A stretch of 64,000 nucleotides of DNA, from assembly GCA_049177215.1 (NCBI GenBank), contig CP185379.1, positions 2,914,001-2,978,000 on the forward strand, in the 5' to 3' direction. Source of the DNA: Pollutiaquabacter aromativorans. GTDB lineage: Bacteria > Bacteroidota > Bacteroidia > AKYH767-A > 2013-40CM-41-45. The notes below the pieces were generated by a model. That model saw nothing but the letters and a program-made list of their open reading frames with translations. It searched no databases and was not told where the DNA came from. Position numbers and translations under genes: made by a program. How positions within the stretch are numbered: the first letter of the stretch is position 1; the number at the start of each line of letters is the position of its first letter. Shown here in pieces: positions 1-6,631 of this stretch.

Positions 1-155
1 TTGTGATCGACAGTTATCCGGTCAAAGTGCAACTTCCCGACGCATTCTACGTTTTCCTGACGGTGCTGGCCATCGGTTTCGTGGCCTCCTGGTACCCTGC
101 CCGGAAACTGGTGGCGAGGAGCCTGAACCTGCGGTTGGTGGCGGCGGATGAGTGA
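1..155 (+). CDS. FtsX/MacB-like ABC permease, C-terminal fragment
   Basis: The reading frame that starts at base 3 is open from the window edge to a TGA at 153-155 and gives about 50 residues. It contains one hydrophobic helix (FYVFLTVLAIGFVASWY) followed by the basic motif YPARKLVARSLNLRL. A last membrane helix followed by a YPA(R/K)KAA-type cytoplasmic tail is typical of FtsX-family permeases such as LolC/LolE, which work with an ATPase to move lipoproteins or other substrates. Only the last helix is visible, so the subfamily cannot be decided. The stop codon runs directly into the repeat block that follows. Confidence 0.6.
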   Translation, partial: VIDSYPVKVQLPDAFYVFLTVLAIGFVASWYPARKLVARSLNLRLVAADE

Positions 156-504
156 GAGAGGGGCGTGGGACGTGGGGCGAGGGACGAGGGACGAGGGTTG
201 ATGGTTTCGAGTTCCGGGTTTCGAGTTCCGGGTTTCGAGTTCTGATTAAGAGGGGCGTGGGGCGAGGGACGTGGGACGTGGGACGTGGGACGTGGGGCGA
301 GACCGAGGATTGATGTACGAGCGTTTATTCAACCCATATATACTCATATTAGTGCGAACCATCTTTATTCGTAACCGCGTTTGGCAGTAGGCGGTTTACG
401 GATTGTTTAGGGCACTCCTTCCTCGTCCATCGTCTCAACTTACTTCGGCTTCGCTCCTCGTCTCTCCCTTCCTCGTCCCTCGCCCCTCGTCCCTCGTCCC
501 TTCC
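156..504. repeat. Intergenic heptamer-repeat block
   Basis: No gene is seen here. Bases 266-293 are four perfect GGGACGT heptamers. Around 205-245 the 14-bp unit TTTCGAG-TTCCGGG repeats. Bases 472-499 are four CTCGTCC/CTCGCCC heptamers, the reverse complement of the GGGACGA family, and they end 5 bp before the ATG of the next gene. An open frame runs through 403-504 in phase with that gene, but it is repeat sequence and is not taken as coding. Confidence 0.85.
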
Positions 505-1725
505 ATGACCCAACGGTACTTCCCTATTCTGCTTCTCCTCCTGCTGGCGACCGTTCATCTGAACGCGCAGTCGGGTTGTACGGATCCTATGGCGACGAAT
601 TACGATCCGACGGCCGTGGTGAATGACGGGTCCTGCGTTTATCCGGTGACCTCGCTGTCGTTGAGTCCGGTGACGGATCTGACTACACCGCTGCTGGATG
701 AAAACTCCGGGTTGTTGTATCTCGACGGACAACTCTGGTTGCACGTGGACGATCTCGACACGAATCTATACCGGATCGACACCACGAACAGCACGGTACT
801 GGAAAGTCTGCCGGTGCGCAACGCCTGGAACTACGATTGGGAAGACATCAGCTCCGACAGCCAGTACGTGTACGTCGGGGATGTGGGCAACAATGTCGGC
901 TCGCGAACCAACCTGTCGATCCTCCGCTTCGACAAGGCGCAACTCTCGTCGGGCGCGGGTTATGTACAGGTCGATACGATCCGGTTCAGCTACGCCGATC
1001 AAACCGATTTCACTCCAGCGATCGACAACACCCGCTTCGACTGCGAAGCCTTTGTGGTGGTGGACGATACCCTTCACCTCTTCTCTAAGGACTGGGTGAC
1101 GAAACGGACGCGGCGCTACAAATTGCCGGCGCAACCGGGCACCTACTCCATTGCTCCCGTCGACAGCCTGGAAGCGAACGGGCTCATCACCTCCGCAGCA
1201 CGCAGCGCGGACGGCGCGATCGTGTTGCTGGGCTATGACAATGTGATACCGGCACCCTGCTTTCTCTGGTTGCTCTTCGACTACCCCGGCACCGACTTTT
1301 TCGCAGGCAACAAACGTCGCTTCTCGCTGGGCAGCGCGGTGACGGCCGGACAGGTGGAAGGCATCTGCTTCACCGACAACCGCAGCGGCTTCGTGAGCAA
1401 CGAACGCTTTCAGCAGATCGTGAACGTGCCGCCGCGGCTGAAGCGGTTCGACATCAGCGCGTACATCACGGCTCCGATCACTGCGATTGACGATGGCGGA
1501 CTTCGTCAGCTCCGCCTGCTCGCCACACCAAACGGTTATGTGCTGGAACATGCCGGTATACAGGGCGAGTTCTCGCTCGTGAATCTGTCCGGAAGAAAAT
1601 GCAGAGAGGAACGACTGGGACAGGGAAGCACGCGCATCGAGCGCGACCGGCTCAGCAGCGGCGCTTATCTGTTGACGGTTCGATCAGCGAACGGATCCAG
1701 CAGGACATTTCGGATTGTTTTCTAG
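505..1725 (+). CDS. T9SS-secreted protein with GCTDP repeat motif
   Basis: The ATG at 505 gives a good signal peptide (MTQRYFPILLLLLLATVHLNA), so the in-frame extension back to 403 through heptamer repeats is rejected. The mature protein starts with GCTDPMATNYDP followed by NDGSC, a short Cys motif that is frequent in exported Bacteroidota proteins. The middle is a 300-residue domain rich in beta strands that I do not recognise; it may be a beta-propeller. The end, from about VLEHAGIQGEFSLVNLSGRK to SSGAYLLTVRS, looks like a type A T9SS sorting domain, so the protein is probably carried across the outer membrane and attached to the surface or released. Function unknown. Confidence 0.8.
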   Translation: MTQRYFPILLLLLLATVHLNAQSGCTDPMATNYDPTAVVNDGSCVYPVTSLSLSPVTDLTTPLLDENSGLLYLDGQLWLHVDDLDTNLYRIDTTNSTVLESLPVRNAWNYDWEDISSDSQYVYVGDVGNNVGSRTNLSILRFDKAQLSSGAGYVQVDTIRFSYADQTDFTPAIDNTRFDCEAFVVVDDTLHLFSKDWVTKRTRRYKLPAQPGTYSIAPVDSLEANGLITSAARSADGAIVLLGYDNVIPAPCFLWLLFDYPGTDFFAGNKRRFSLGSAVTAGQVEGICFTDNRSGFVSNERFQQIVNVPPRLKRFDISAYITAPITAIDDGGLRQLRLLATPNGYVLEHAGIQGEFSLVNLSGRKCREERLGQGSTRIERDRLSSGAYLLTVRSANGSSRTFRIVF

Positions 1726-1737
1726 TGAACAGTGAAT

Positions 1738-1767
1738 CTTGCCTGCCGAAGCTTTAGCGTAGGCAGG
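1738..1767 (-). repeat. 30-bp hairpin element, copy 1
   Basis: This is the most 5' of six copies in the window. The consensus has 7-bp inverted ends (CCTGCCT and AGGCAGG) around a core containing GCTAAAGC. Copy 1 has one end base changed (CTTGCC instead of CCTGCC). Confidence 0.85.
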
Positions 1768-1844
1768 AGTGAATAGTGTGGAGCGAATAGCCAATAGCGA
1801 ATAGCGAATAGTTTTTTAGTGAATAGTGAACAGTAAACAGTGAA

Positions 1845-2075
1845 CAGTTTGCCTTTGCGTGTAGTCTGCCCAGGCATGCCTGGGCGGGCGGATTAACGCA
1901 ACGGCAGTCGTTGAGCTAACAATGACCCCGTAGGGGTCACGGTATCCTGGCACCGAGAATCCATTTTTTATTTCGGCCCCGTAGGGGTCGCGGAAACGAT
2001 TCATCAGGAATGCGGCATGAAATGGCCGCAGATCGGTCCCCGTTGAGGCGAAGCCGGGAGGTTTTGTTTCAGTGA
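1845..2075 (-). repeat. Palindrome module, copy A
   Basis: This copy holds the perfect 18-bp palindrome GCCCAGGCATGCCTGGGC at 1868-1885 and two 15-bp palindromic units at 1924-1938 (GACCCCGTAGGGGTC) and 1975-1989. Between them is the conserved spacer with ACGGTATCCTGGCACCGAG. It ends with the segment GGTCCCCGTTGAGGCGAAGC. About 85 percent or more identical by eye to copies B, C and F. Confidence 0.85.
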
Positions 2076-2149
2076 ATAGTGAATAGTGTGGAGCGAATAG
2101 CCAATAGCGAATAGCGAATAGTTTTTTAGTGAACAGTTTGTCGATGCCT

Positions 2150-2475
2150 GTAGTCTGCCCAGGCATGCCTGGGCGGACGGATTAACGCAACGGCAGTCGT
2201 TGAGCTAACAATGACCCCGTAGGGGTCACGGTATCCTAGCACCGAGAATCCATTTTTTATTTCGGCCCCGTAGGGGTCGCATAATGGGTTCATCGGGCAA
2301 GCAGCCTGGAATTACAGCAAGACGGTGCCCGTTGAGTCGAAGCCGGAACGTTCCAGGCTAGCCCCGGGTGAGCGAGGCGCGCTACCTGCGTCCATCATTG
2401 CATTGGCATTGTTGCGACGAGTGAACACGGGACTGAAGGGGAGGAGCGTACGGTTGGTCCGCTCTTAATATACAG
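2150..2475 (-). repeat. Palindrome module, copy B (long form)
   Basis: It has the 18-bp palindrome at 2157-2174 and the 15-bp units at 2213-2227 and 2264-2278. It continues past the CCGTTGAGTCGAAGCCGG segment into a further 120 bp (GCTAGCCCCGGG, a variable part, GGGGAGGAGCGTACGG, CTCTTAAT) that is shared with forward copy C at 5465-5790 but missing from the other copies. Confidence 0.85.
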
Positions 2476-2555
2476 TAGGCAGTAGGCAGTAAGCAGTGAA
2501 TCGTGCTTGCTGTTGCTTACAGGTAGGCTGAGAATAAATACTAACTCGGAACGCG

Positions 2556-2585
2556 CCTGCCTGCCGCAGCTTTAGCGTAGGCAGG
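2556..2585 (-). repeat. 30-bp hairpin element, copy 2
   Basis: Perfect 7-bp inverted ends CCTGCCT/AGGCAGG. The core differs by one base from copy 1 (GCAGC instead of GAAGC). It sits inside the GTTCCGAGTT heptamer zone, as copies 4 and 5 do in the forward block. Confidence 0.85.
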
Positions 2586-2668
2586 GAACTCGGAACAATC
2601 AACCGTCTCCCTCGTCCCTCGGTCTCGCCCCTCGTCCCTGCATTCATTCGGGCTCGTCGATCTACAAC

Positions 2669-2698
2669 AAAAAAAAGCCGGACTCACGCCCGGCTTTT
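2669..2698 (-). terminator. Intrinsic terminator, probably bidirectional
   Basis: The stem AAGCCGG (2675-2681) pairs with CCGGCTT (2690-2696) around an 8-base loop. Read on the minus strand it is followed by a run of at least seven T, and on the plus strand by four T. It lies 180 bp downstream of the pheS stop codon. The bases between hold no gene, only a CACAGAGGGACGCAGAGG-type low-complexity stretch near 2825-2865. Confidence 0.7.
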
Positions 2699-2877
2699 CA
2701 CCATTTCCACACTTTATGACCACCTGTTTAGGGAGGTTGTATAGAGAACAAGTGGTGGGATATTTGGTTTCTGTTTTTTCTTTATCATAATCTAAGTGTT
2801 TGAATTACACTAAGATAAAAGTAACACAGAGGGACGCAGAGGAATGCGCAGAGGGGCACAGGGAAAAGAATCTCTGG

Positions 2878-3909
2878 TCAATTTTCTGCTGAGAACTGGC
2901 GCAGGAACCGCAGGTCGTTCTCCGAGAAGAGGCGCAGGTCTTTGACGTCGTATTTCAGCATGGCGATGCGTTCGATGCCCATGCCGAAGGCGAAACCGCT
3001 GTAGCGTTCGGGATCGATGCCGCAGTTCTGCAGTACGTTGGGATCGACCATGCCGCAACCCATGATCTCGAGCCAGCCGGTGTATTTGCACACGTTGCAT
3101 CCTTTGCCTTTGCAAAGTTCGCAGGTGATGTCCATCTCGGCGGAAGGCTCCGTGAACGGAAAGTAAGACGGACGCAACCGGATTTCCGTATCGGCGCCGA
3201 ACATCTCGCGGGAGAAGTACAGCAGCGTCTGTTTCATGTCGGCGAAGGAAACGCCTTCGTCGATGTAAAGTCCTTCGACCTGGTGGAAGAAGCAGTGCGC
3301 GCGCGCGCTGATGGCTTCGTTGCGGTAGACGCGACCCGGCATCAGCATGCGGATGGGCGGCTTGGTGCTTTCCATGACGCGCACCTGCACGCTCGAGGTG
3401 TGCGTGCGCAGCGCGATGGAATCGCTGCCGCCGCGTTGCTCGATGAAGAACGTATCCTGCATATCGCGGGCAGGGTGATTCTCCGGAAAGTTGAGCGCGG
3501 TGAAATTGTGCCAGTCGTCTTCGATCTCGGGTCCGTCGGCGACGGTGAAGCCGATGCGCGAAAAGATCTGCAGGATGCGTTCGCGGATGAGCGAGATGGG
3601 GTGGCGCGCGCCGAGGGTCAGCGGCTCCGCGGGAAGTGTGAGGTCGATGTCGGTCGCGGCGGCCTGATCGGCTGCGGCTTCGAGCATCTCCTGGAAGGAA
3701 GCGAGTTTCGCTTCGGCGGCTTGTTTCAGTTCGTTGACCTGCGCGCCGTACTGCTTCTTCTCCTCGGCGGGAATCGACTTCATCGCCGCGAACAGCTCCG
3801 CCAGGATGCCCTTCTTACTCAGGAAGCGCAAACGAAACTGCTCGACTTCCTCGCGGTTGGTGGCGGAGAAGTTGGTGATTTCGTGGAGGTAGGTGGAGAG
3901 GGAGGACAT
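2878..3909 (-). CDS. pheS: Phenylalanyl-tRNA synthetase alpha subunit
   Basis: The product charges tRNA-Phe with phenylalanine as an alpha2-beta2 class II synthetase in the cytoplasm. The 343 residues match the usual PheS length. The N-terminal coiled coil (about 1-85, with SKKGILAELF) is the tRNA-binding part. The catalytic core has the class II motif 2 region (HPARDMQDTFFI, then RTHTSSVQVRVM, where His-Thr-Ser-Ser-Val-Gln is the Phe-pocket signature) and motif 3 near the end (GFAFGMGIERIAML). The CELCKGKGCNVC cysteines form a possible metal site. No pheT is nearby. The ATG is 4 bp from four perfect heptamers (3914-3941), so the 5' leader of this essential gene appears to be repeat DNA. Confidence 0.97.
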   Translation of the reverse strand: MSSLSTYLHEITNFSATNREEVEQFRLRFLSKKGILAELFAAMKSIPAEEKKQYGAQVNELKQAAEAKLASFQEMLEAAADQAAATDIDLTLPAEPLTLGARHPISLIRERILQIFSRIGFTVADGPEIEDDWHNFTALNFPENHPARDMQDTFFIEQRGGSDSIALRTHTSSVQVRVMESTKPPIRMLMPGRVYRNEAISARAHCFFHQVEGLYIDEGVSFADMKQTLLYFSREMFGADTEIRLRPSYFPFTEPSAEMDITCELCKGKGCNVCKYTGWLEIMGCGMVDPNVLQNCGIDPERYSGFAFGMGIERIAMLKYDVKDLRLFSENDLRFLRQFSAEN

Positions 3910-3913
3910 GCGA

Positions 3914-4069
3914 GGGACGAGGGACGAGGGACGAGGGACGAGGCTTGTCTGCCGAAGCTTTAGCGTAGGCAGGGACGAGGGAAATGAGTTCTTGGTTTCC
4001 AGTTTCGCGTTTCCAGTTTCCAGTCCTGGTCAACTTTAACCGGAAACGCGAAACCCGAAACGCGAAACC
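3914..4069. repeat. Heptamer arrays and inverted TTTC repeats between pheS and the cyclophilin gene
   Basis: Bases 3914-3941 are four perfect GGGACGA units. Bases 3994-4023 are TTTCCAG/TTTCGCG heptamers and 4040-4069 are the inverse CGAAACC/CGAAACG units. The two can pair as a long imperfect stem with a 16-base loop just after the cyclophilin stop codon, so the stem could act as a 3' end for that gene. The 30-bp hairpin element copy 3 lies at 3944-3973. Confidence 0.8.
3944..3973 (-). repeat. 30-bp hairpin element, copy 3
   Basis: It starts CTTGTCTGCC instead of CCTGCCTGCC and ends with the usual GCGTAGGCAGG, so one arm is decayed. It sits between GGGACGA heptamers and TTTCCAG heptamers, the same relative place as in the larger blocks. 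Confidence 0.75.
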
Positions 4070-4077
4070 AAAAACTA

Positions 4078-4758
4078 CTATTGCACTACCGTCATCTTCA
4101 TCCTCACATCCTGCACCGGACGGTCGCCGGGTTGGGTTTGGACGGCGGCGATCTTGTCGATGACGTCGAGGCCCTCGATCACTTCGCCGAAGACGGTGTA
4201 GTTCTTATCGAGGAAGGGCGTACCGCCGAGCGTGGTGTACACTTCCTTCTGCTTGTCGGAGAACTTGAGTCCGCGCTGCATCTCCAGCATCTGGAGCTGC
4301 TCGTTGGTGAGCACTTGTCCTTGCACGATGTAGAACTGGCAACCGCTGGAAGCCTTGGCAGGATTCTCGGTGCGTGCCGCGCAGATCGCGCCTTTCTTGT
4401 GGAACAACGAATCGTTGAACTCGGCGGGAATCGTGTAACCGATGTCGCCCATGCCGAGCATCTGCCCGGGCTGCGCGTTCTTCGACTGCGGATCACCGCC
4501 CTGGATCATGAAGCCGCGGATCACGCGGTGGAACAACAGGCTGTCGTAATAACCCTCGCCGGCCAGCTTCGCGAAGTTGTCGCGGTGCTGTGGCGTTTCG
4601 TTATACAGGCGCACTTTCATGTCGCCAAAATCAGTCTTGATGAGTACAATCCGGTCTTTTTGTGCGGAATCTGCGGCCATGGCGGTAGGTTGTTGGGCGT
4701 AAGATCGCAGGCCGAAAAGCAGCAGCAGGGCGCAGCAGCAGGTTGCCAACGTCTTCAT
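4078..4758 (-). CDS. Exported cyclophilin-type peptidyl-prolyl isomerase
   Basis: It catalyses cis-trans isomerisation of X-Pro bonds in exported proteins. The 226-residue protein has a cleavable signal peptide (MKTLATCCCALLLLFGLRSYAQQ), so it acts outside the cytoplasm. The cyclophilin domain begins near residue 38 (IVLIKTDFGDMKVRLY) and includes the active-site segments FHRVIRGFMIQGGDP, the SSGCQFYIV strand and the final FGEVIEGLDVIDKI. The insert between the SGCQFYIV and FLDKNYTVFG strands (LTNEQLQMLEMQRGLKFSDK) is usual for Bacteroidota homologues. It is divergent from the lipoprotein gene at 4790 with only 31 bp between the start codons. The 3' end abuts repeat DNA. Confidence 0.95.
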   Translation of the reverse strand: MKTLATCCCALLLLFGLRSYAQQPTAMAADSAQKDRIVLIKTDFGDMKVRLYNETPQHRDNFAKLAGEGYYDSLLFHRVIRGFMIQGGDPQSKNAQPGQMLGMGDIGYTIPAEFNDSLFHKKGAICAARTENPAKASSGCQFYIVQGQVLTNEQLQMLEMQRGLKFSDKQKEVYTTLGGTPFLDKNYTVFGEVIEGLDVIDKIAAVQTQPGDRPVQDVRMKMTVVQ

Positions 4759-4765
4759 TTTGTGT

Positions 4766-4773
4766 TATTTTTG
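4766..4773 (+). promoter_or_regulatory. -7 promoter box for the lipoprotein gene
   Basis: TATTTTTG fits the Bacteroidota TAnnTTTG box and lies 16 bp before the ATG at 4790. Confidence 0.5.
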
Positions 4774-4789
4774 TTTTCCTTTGAATTAG

Positions 4790-5182
4790 ATGAGCAAACT
4801 TACCCAAAAAGGCACGAATACCGAAAGCCGAGTCGGCAGAATCGCCGCTTTAATCGTGATTTCGGGCTTTTTAGTCCTCACAGGCCTGTCGTCCTGCAAG
4901 AAAGACGGCCCGACCAAGGCGCTGATCACCGTGGTCGACTCCCTGAACCGTCCGGTGCAGGCCGCCTCGGTGACCCTGTGGCAGGACACGTCCACCAATT
5001 CCGTCAACGGCGTTCAGTCGAAGGTGCGCATCACCAAGAAAAGCGACGCCGCCGGCCGTGCCGAATTCGAGTTCAAGCTCGAAGCTTTCCTCAACATCGA
5101 AGTCATCAAGAACGACGACACCGCACGTTCCTTCATCCGACTGAAAGAGCACGAGACGGTGACGAAGACGGTCTCCCTGTAA
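4790..5182 (+). CDS. Small carboxypeptidase-regulatory-like lipoprotein
   Basis: The 130-residue product has a hydrophobic segment (IAALIVISGFLVLTGLSSC) ending in a lipobox, so it is probably anchored by Cys36 to the inner or outer membrane. After KKDGPTK comes one small beta-sandwich: ALITVVDSLNRPVQAASVTLWQD, then DAAGRAEFEFKLEAFLNIEV. That is the pattern of a carboxypeptidase-regulatory-like (Ig-like) domain. No enzymatic motif is seen. The stop codon is followed within 3 bp by GGGACGA heptamers. Function unknown. Confidence 0.75.
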   Translation: MSKLTQKGTNTESRVGRIAALIVISGFLVLTGLSSCKKDGPTKALITVVDSLNRPVQAASVTLWQDTSTNSVNGVQSKVRITKKSDAAGRAEFEFKLEAFLNIEVIKNDDTARSFIRLKEHETVTKTVSL

Positions 5183-5280
5183 AGAGGGACGAGGGACGAG
5201 ACCGAGGGACGAGGAAGGAGGTTCTGTTAAAAAAGGGACGAGGGGCGAGACCGAGGGACGAGGAAGGCGGTTGATTGTTC

Positions 5281-5310
5281 CCTGCCTACGCTAAAGCTTC
5301 GGCAGGCAGG
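5281..5310 (+). repeat. 30-bp hairpin element, copy 4
   Basis: Perfect 7-bp inverted ends, core with AAAGCTTCGG. Flanked by GTTGATTGTTC on the left and CGCGTTTCG on the right, flanks that recur around copy 2 in the opposite orientation. Confidence 0.85.
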
Positions 5311-5464
5311 CGCGTTTCGCGTTTCGGGTTCCGAGTTAAAATGGTTTTCCCATACCTTGTATGGTTTATCTTCTATTCGCTATTCGCTATTCGCTATTCG
5401 CCCACTCGCATACTCGCATACTCGCCATTCACTGTTTACTGTGTACCGCCCACTGCCTACTGCC

Positions 5465-5790
5465 TCACTGAAATTAAGAGCTGACCGGCCGTACGCTCCT
5501 CCCCTGCTGTCCCGTGTTCACTCGTCATGTCGACTTTGTCGCTTTGAGGATGCGGGCGTTCGTGCCGAGTTCACCCGGGGCTAGCCTGGAACGTCCCGGC
5601 TTCGACTCAGCGGGGACCGTGCTACCATCATTTCATGACGCTTGCCTGATGAATCGTTTCCGCGACCCCTACGGGGCCGAAATAATGATTCGCATTTTCC
5701 TAGGATACCGTGACCCCTACGGGGTCATCGTTATCTGATTGACTGGCGGTGCATTAATCCGCCCGCCAAGGCATGCCTGGGCAGGTTAAA
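5465..5790 (+). repeat. Palindrome module, copy C (long form)
   Basis: Shares the extra segment (TTAAGAGC, CGTACGCTCCTCCCC, GGGGCTAGCCTGGAACG) with reverse copy B. Its palindromic units are GACCCCTACGGGGCC at 5664-5678 and GACCCCTACGGGGTC at 5712-5726. The third palindrome is damaged by one base (CCAAGGCATGCCTGGGC). Confidence 0.85.
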
Positions 5791-5844
5791 GGCAAGGGCA
5801 AACTGCCTACTGTTTACTGTTCACTATTCACTGTTTACTGAAAC

Positions 5845-6050
5845 AAAACGTCCCGGCTTCGACTCAGCGGGGACCGGCTTGCTTTAATTCCAGGCCGCTT
5901 GCCCGATGAACCCATTATGCGACCCCTACGGGGCCGAAACAAAAAAAATGAATTCGTGGTGCTAGGATTATGAGACCCCCTACGGGGTCATTGTTAGCTC
6001 AACGACTGCCGTTGCGTTAATCCGCCCGCCCAGGCATGCCTGGGCAGGCT
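5845..6050 (+). repeat. Palindrome module, copy D
   Basis: Units at 5921-5935 and 5973-5988, the latter with one extra C, and the perfect 18-bp palindrome at 6028-6045. Its TTAATTCCAGGCCGCTTGCCC part matches copy B rather than neighbouring copy C, so the copies have exchanged or duplicated parts. Confidence 0.85.
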
Positions 6051-6109
6051 ACAGGCAAGGGCAAACTGCCTACTGTTTACTGTTCACTATTCACTGTTTA
6101 CTCAAACAA

Positions 6110-6250
6110 AACGTCCCGGCTTCGACTCAACGGGGACCGCCTTTGCTCATCGTTCGGCGATCGATGTAGGATGCAGTTGTTACGCCCCTCCGGGGCTGAA
6201 ATCCAAATGGCATCTCCAGCAAGATTGTTGGGCCCCTCCGGGGCGGGCGG
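6110..6250 (+). repeat. Palindrome module, copy E (diverged)
   Basis: It begins with the conserved CGTCCCGGCTTCGACTC segment, but both palindromic units have changed to GCCCCTCCGGGGC (6184-6196 and 6232-6244). Both arms changed together, so each unit is still a palindrome. The third palindrome and its flank are missing. Confidence 0.8.
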
Positions 6251-6399
6251 ATTCCTTTTGGGAGGGGCGAGAAACGAGACCGAGGGACAAGGAAGGGGGT
6301 TCCGGGTTTCCCGTTTCGGGTTTCTAGTTTCGGGTTCTTTTAAAAAGGGACGAGGGACGAGACCGAGGGACGAGGAAGGCGGTTGAAGGTTTCGAGTTC

Positions 6400-6429
6400 C
6401 CTGCCTACGCTAAAGCTACGGCAGGCAGG
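6400..6429 (+). repeat. 30-bp hairpin element, copy 5
   Basis: Perfect 7-bp inverted ends with core AAAGCTACGG. It interrupts a run of TTCGAGTTCC heptamers (6389-6455), so it was inserted into, or co-evolved with, that run. Confidence 0.85.
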
Positions 6430-6491
6430 CGAGTTCCGGGTTTCGAGTTCCGCGTTTAATTTGGATCTCCGTACCTTGTATGGTTTATCTT

Positions 6492-6631
6492 CTATTCGCT
6501 ATTCGCTATTCGCTATTCGCTATTCGCTATTCGCTATTCGCTATTCGCTATTCGCTATTCGCTATTCGCTATTCGCTATTCGCTATTCGCTATTCACTAT
6601 TCACTGTTCACTGTTCACTGTTCACTGTTCA
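6492..6631 (+). repeat. Tandem array of 20 heptamers (CTATTCG, then CTGTTCA)
   Basis: Fourteen perfect CTATTCG units (6492-6589) are followed by two CTATTCA and four CTGTTCA units with no break in the 7-bp phase. The last ten bases lie inside the 3' end of the gene at 6622-6972, whose stop codon and last residues are made of the repeat unit. This is the longest uniform array in the window. Confidence 0.97.

Larger units (their letters stand above)
1726..2640 (-). repeat. Composite heptamer-mosaic block, reverse orientation
   Basis: No gene is seen in this 0.9-kb stretch. Read on the minus strand from 2640 it contains, in order: GGGACGA heptamers with the GAGACCGAGGGACGAGG segment, a 30-bp hairpin element, TTCACTG/TTACTGCC-type heptamers, a palindrome module (2475-2150), CTATTCG heptamers, a second palindrome module (2075-1845), TTCACTG and CTATTCG heptamers again, and a second 30-bp hairpin element at 1738-1767. 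The order matches the forward blocks at 5183-6621 and 9624-10043. The T9SS gene stop codon at 1723-1725 abuts a TGAACAG heptamer. Confidence 0.85.
5183..6491 (+). repeat. Composite heptamer-mosaic block, forward orientation
   Basis: No gene is seen. In order it holds: GGGACGA heptamers with the GAGACCGAGGGACGAGG segment (5186-5265), 30-bp hairpin copy 4, TTTCGGG/TTCCGAG heptamers, a conserved stretch ending CCTTGTATGGTTTATCTT, four CTATTCG units (about 5372-5400), TTACTGCC/TTCACTG-type units, palindrome modules C, D and E separated by TTTACTG/TTCACTA heptamers, then a second GGGACGA, hairpin (copy 5), TTCCGGG and CCTTGTATGG series that leads into the array at 6492. Short open frames here are products of the repeats. 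Confidence 0.85.

Noticed and set aside
766..1551. 261-residue frame on the minus strand
   Set aside because: Antisense to the T9SS gene at 505, no signal or known motif.
2820..2870. CACAGAGGGACGCAGAGG-type stretch as part of the heptamer system, also at 52425-52460, 63075-63105 and 63890-63925
   Set aside because: Its period is irregular (8 to 11), and it is a low-complexity type often seen between bacterial genes.
5403..5425. CATACTCG repeat beside the CTATTCG units
   Set aside because: The period is 8, and there are only two and a half units, so it is not counted as a heptamer family.
5514..5738. Frames with RDPYGAEI and RDPYGVIV, also at 1816-2166 and 9823-10131
   Set aside because: These are translations of the palindromic units GACCCCTACGGGG. 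The same peptide appears in unrelated phases around each module copy, and the frames have no promoter box or conserved length.
6492..6631. CRISPR-like array
   Set aside because: The units are adjacent 7-mers without spacers, and there are no cas genes.
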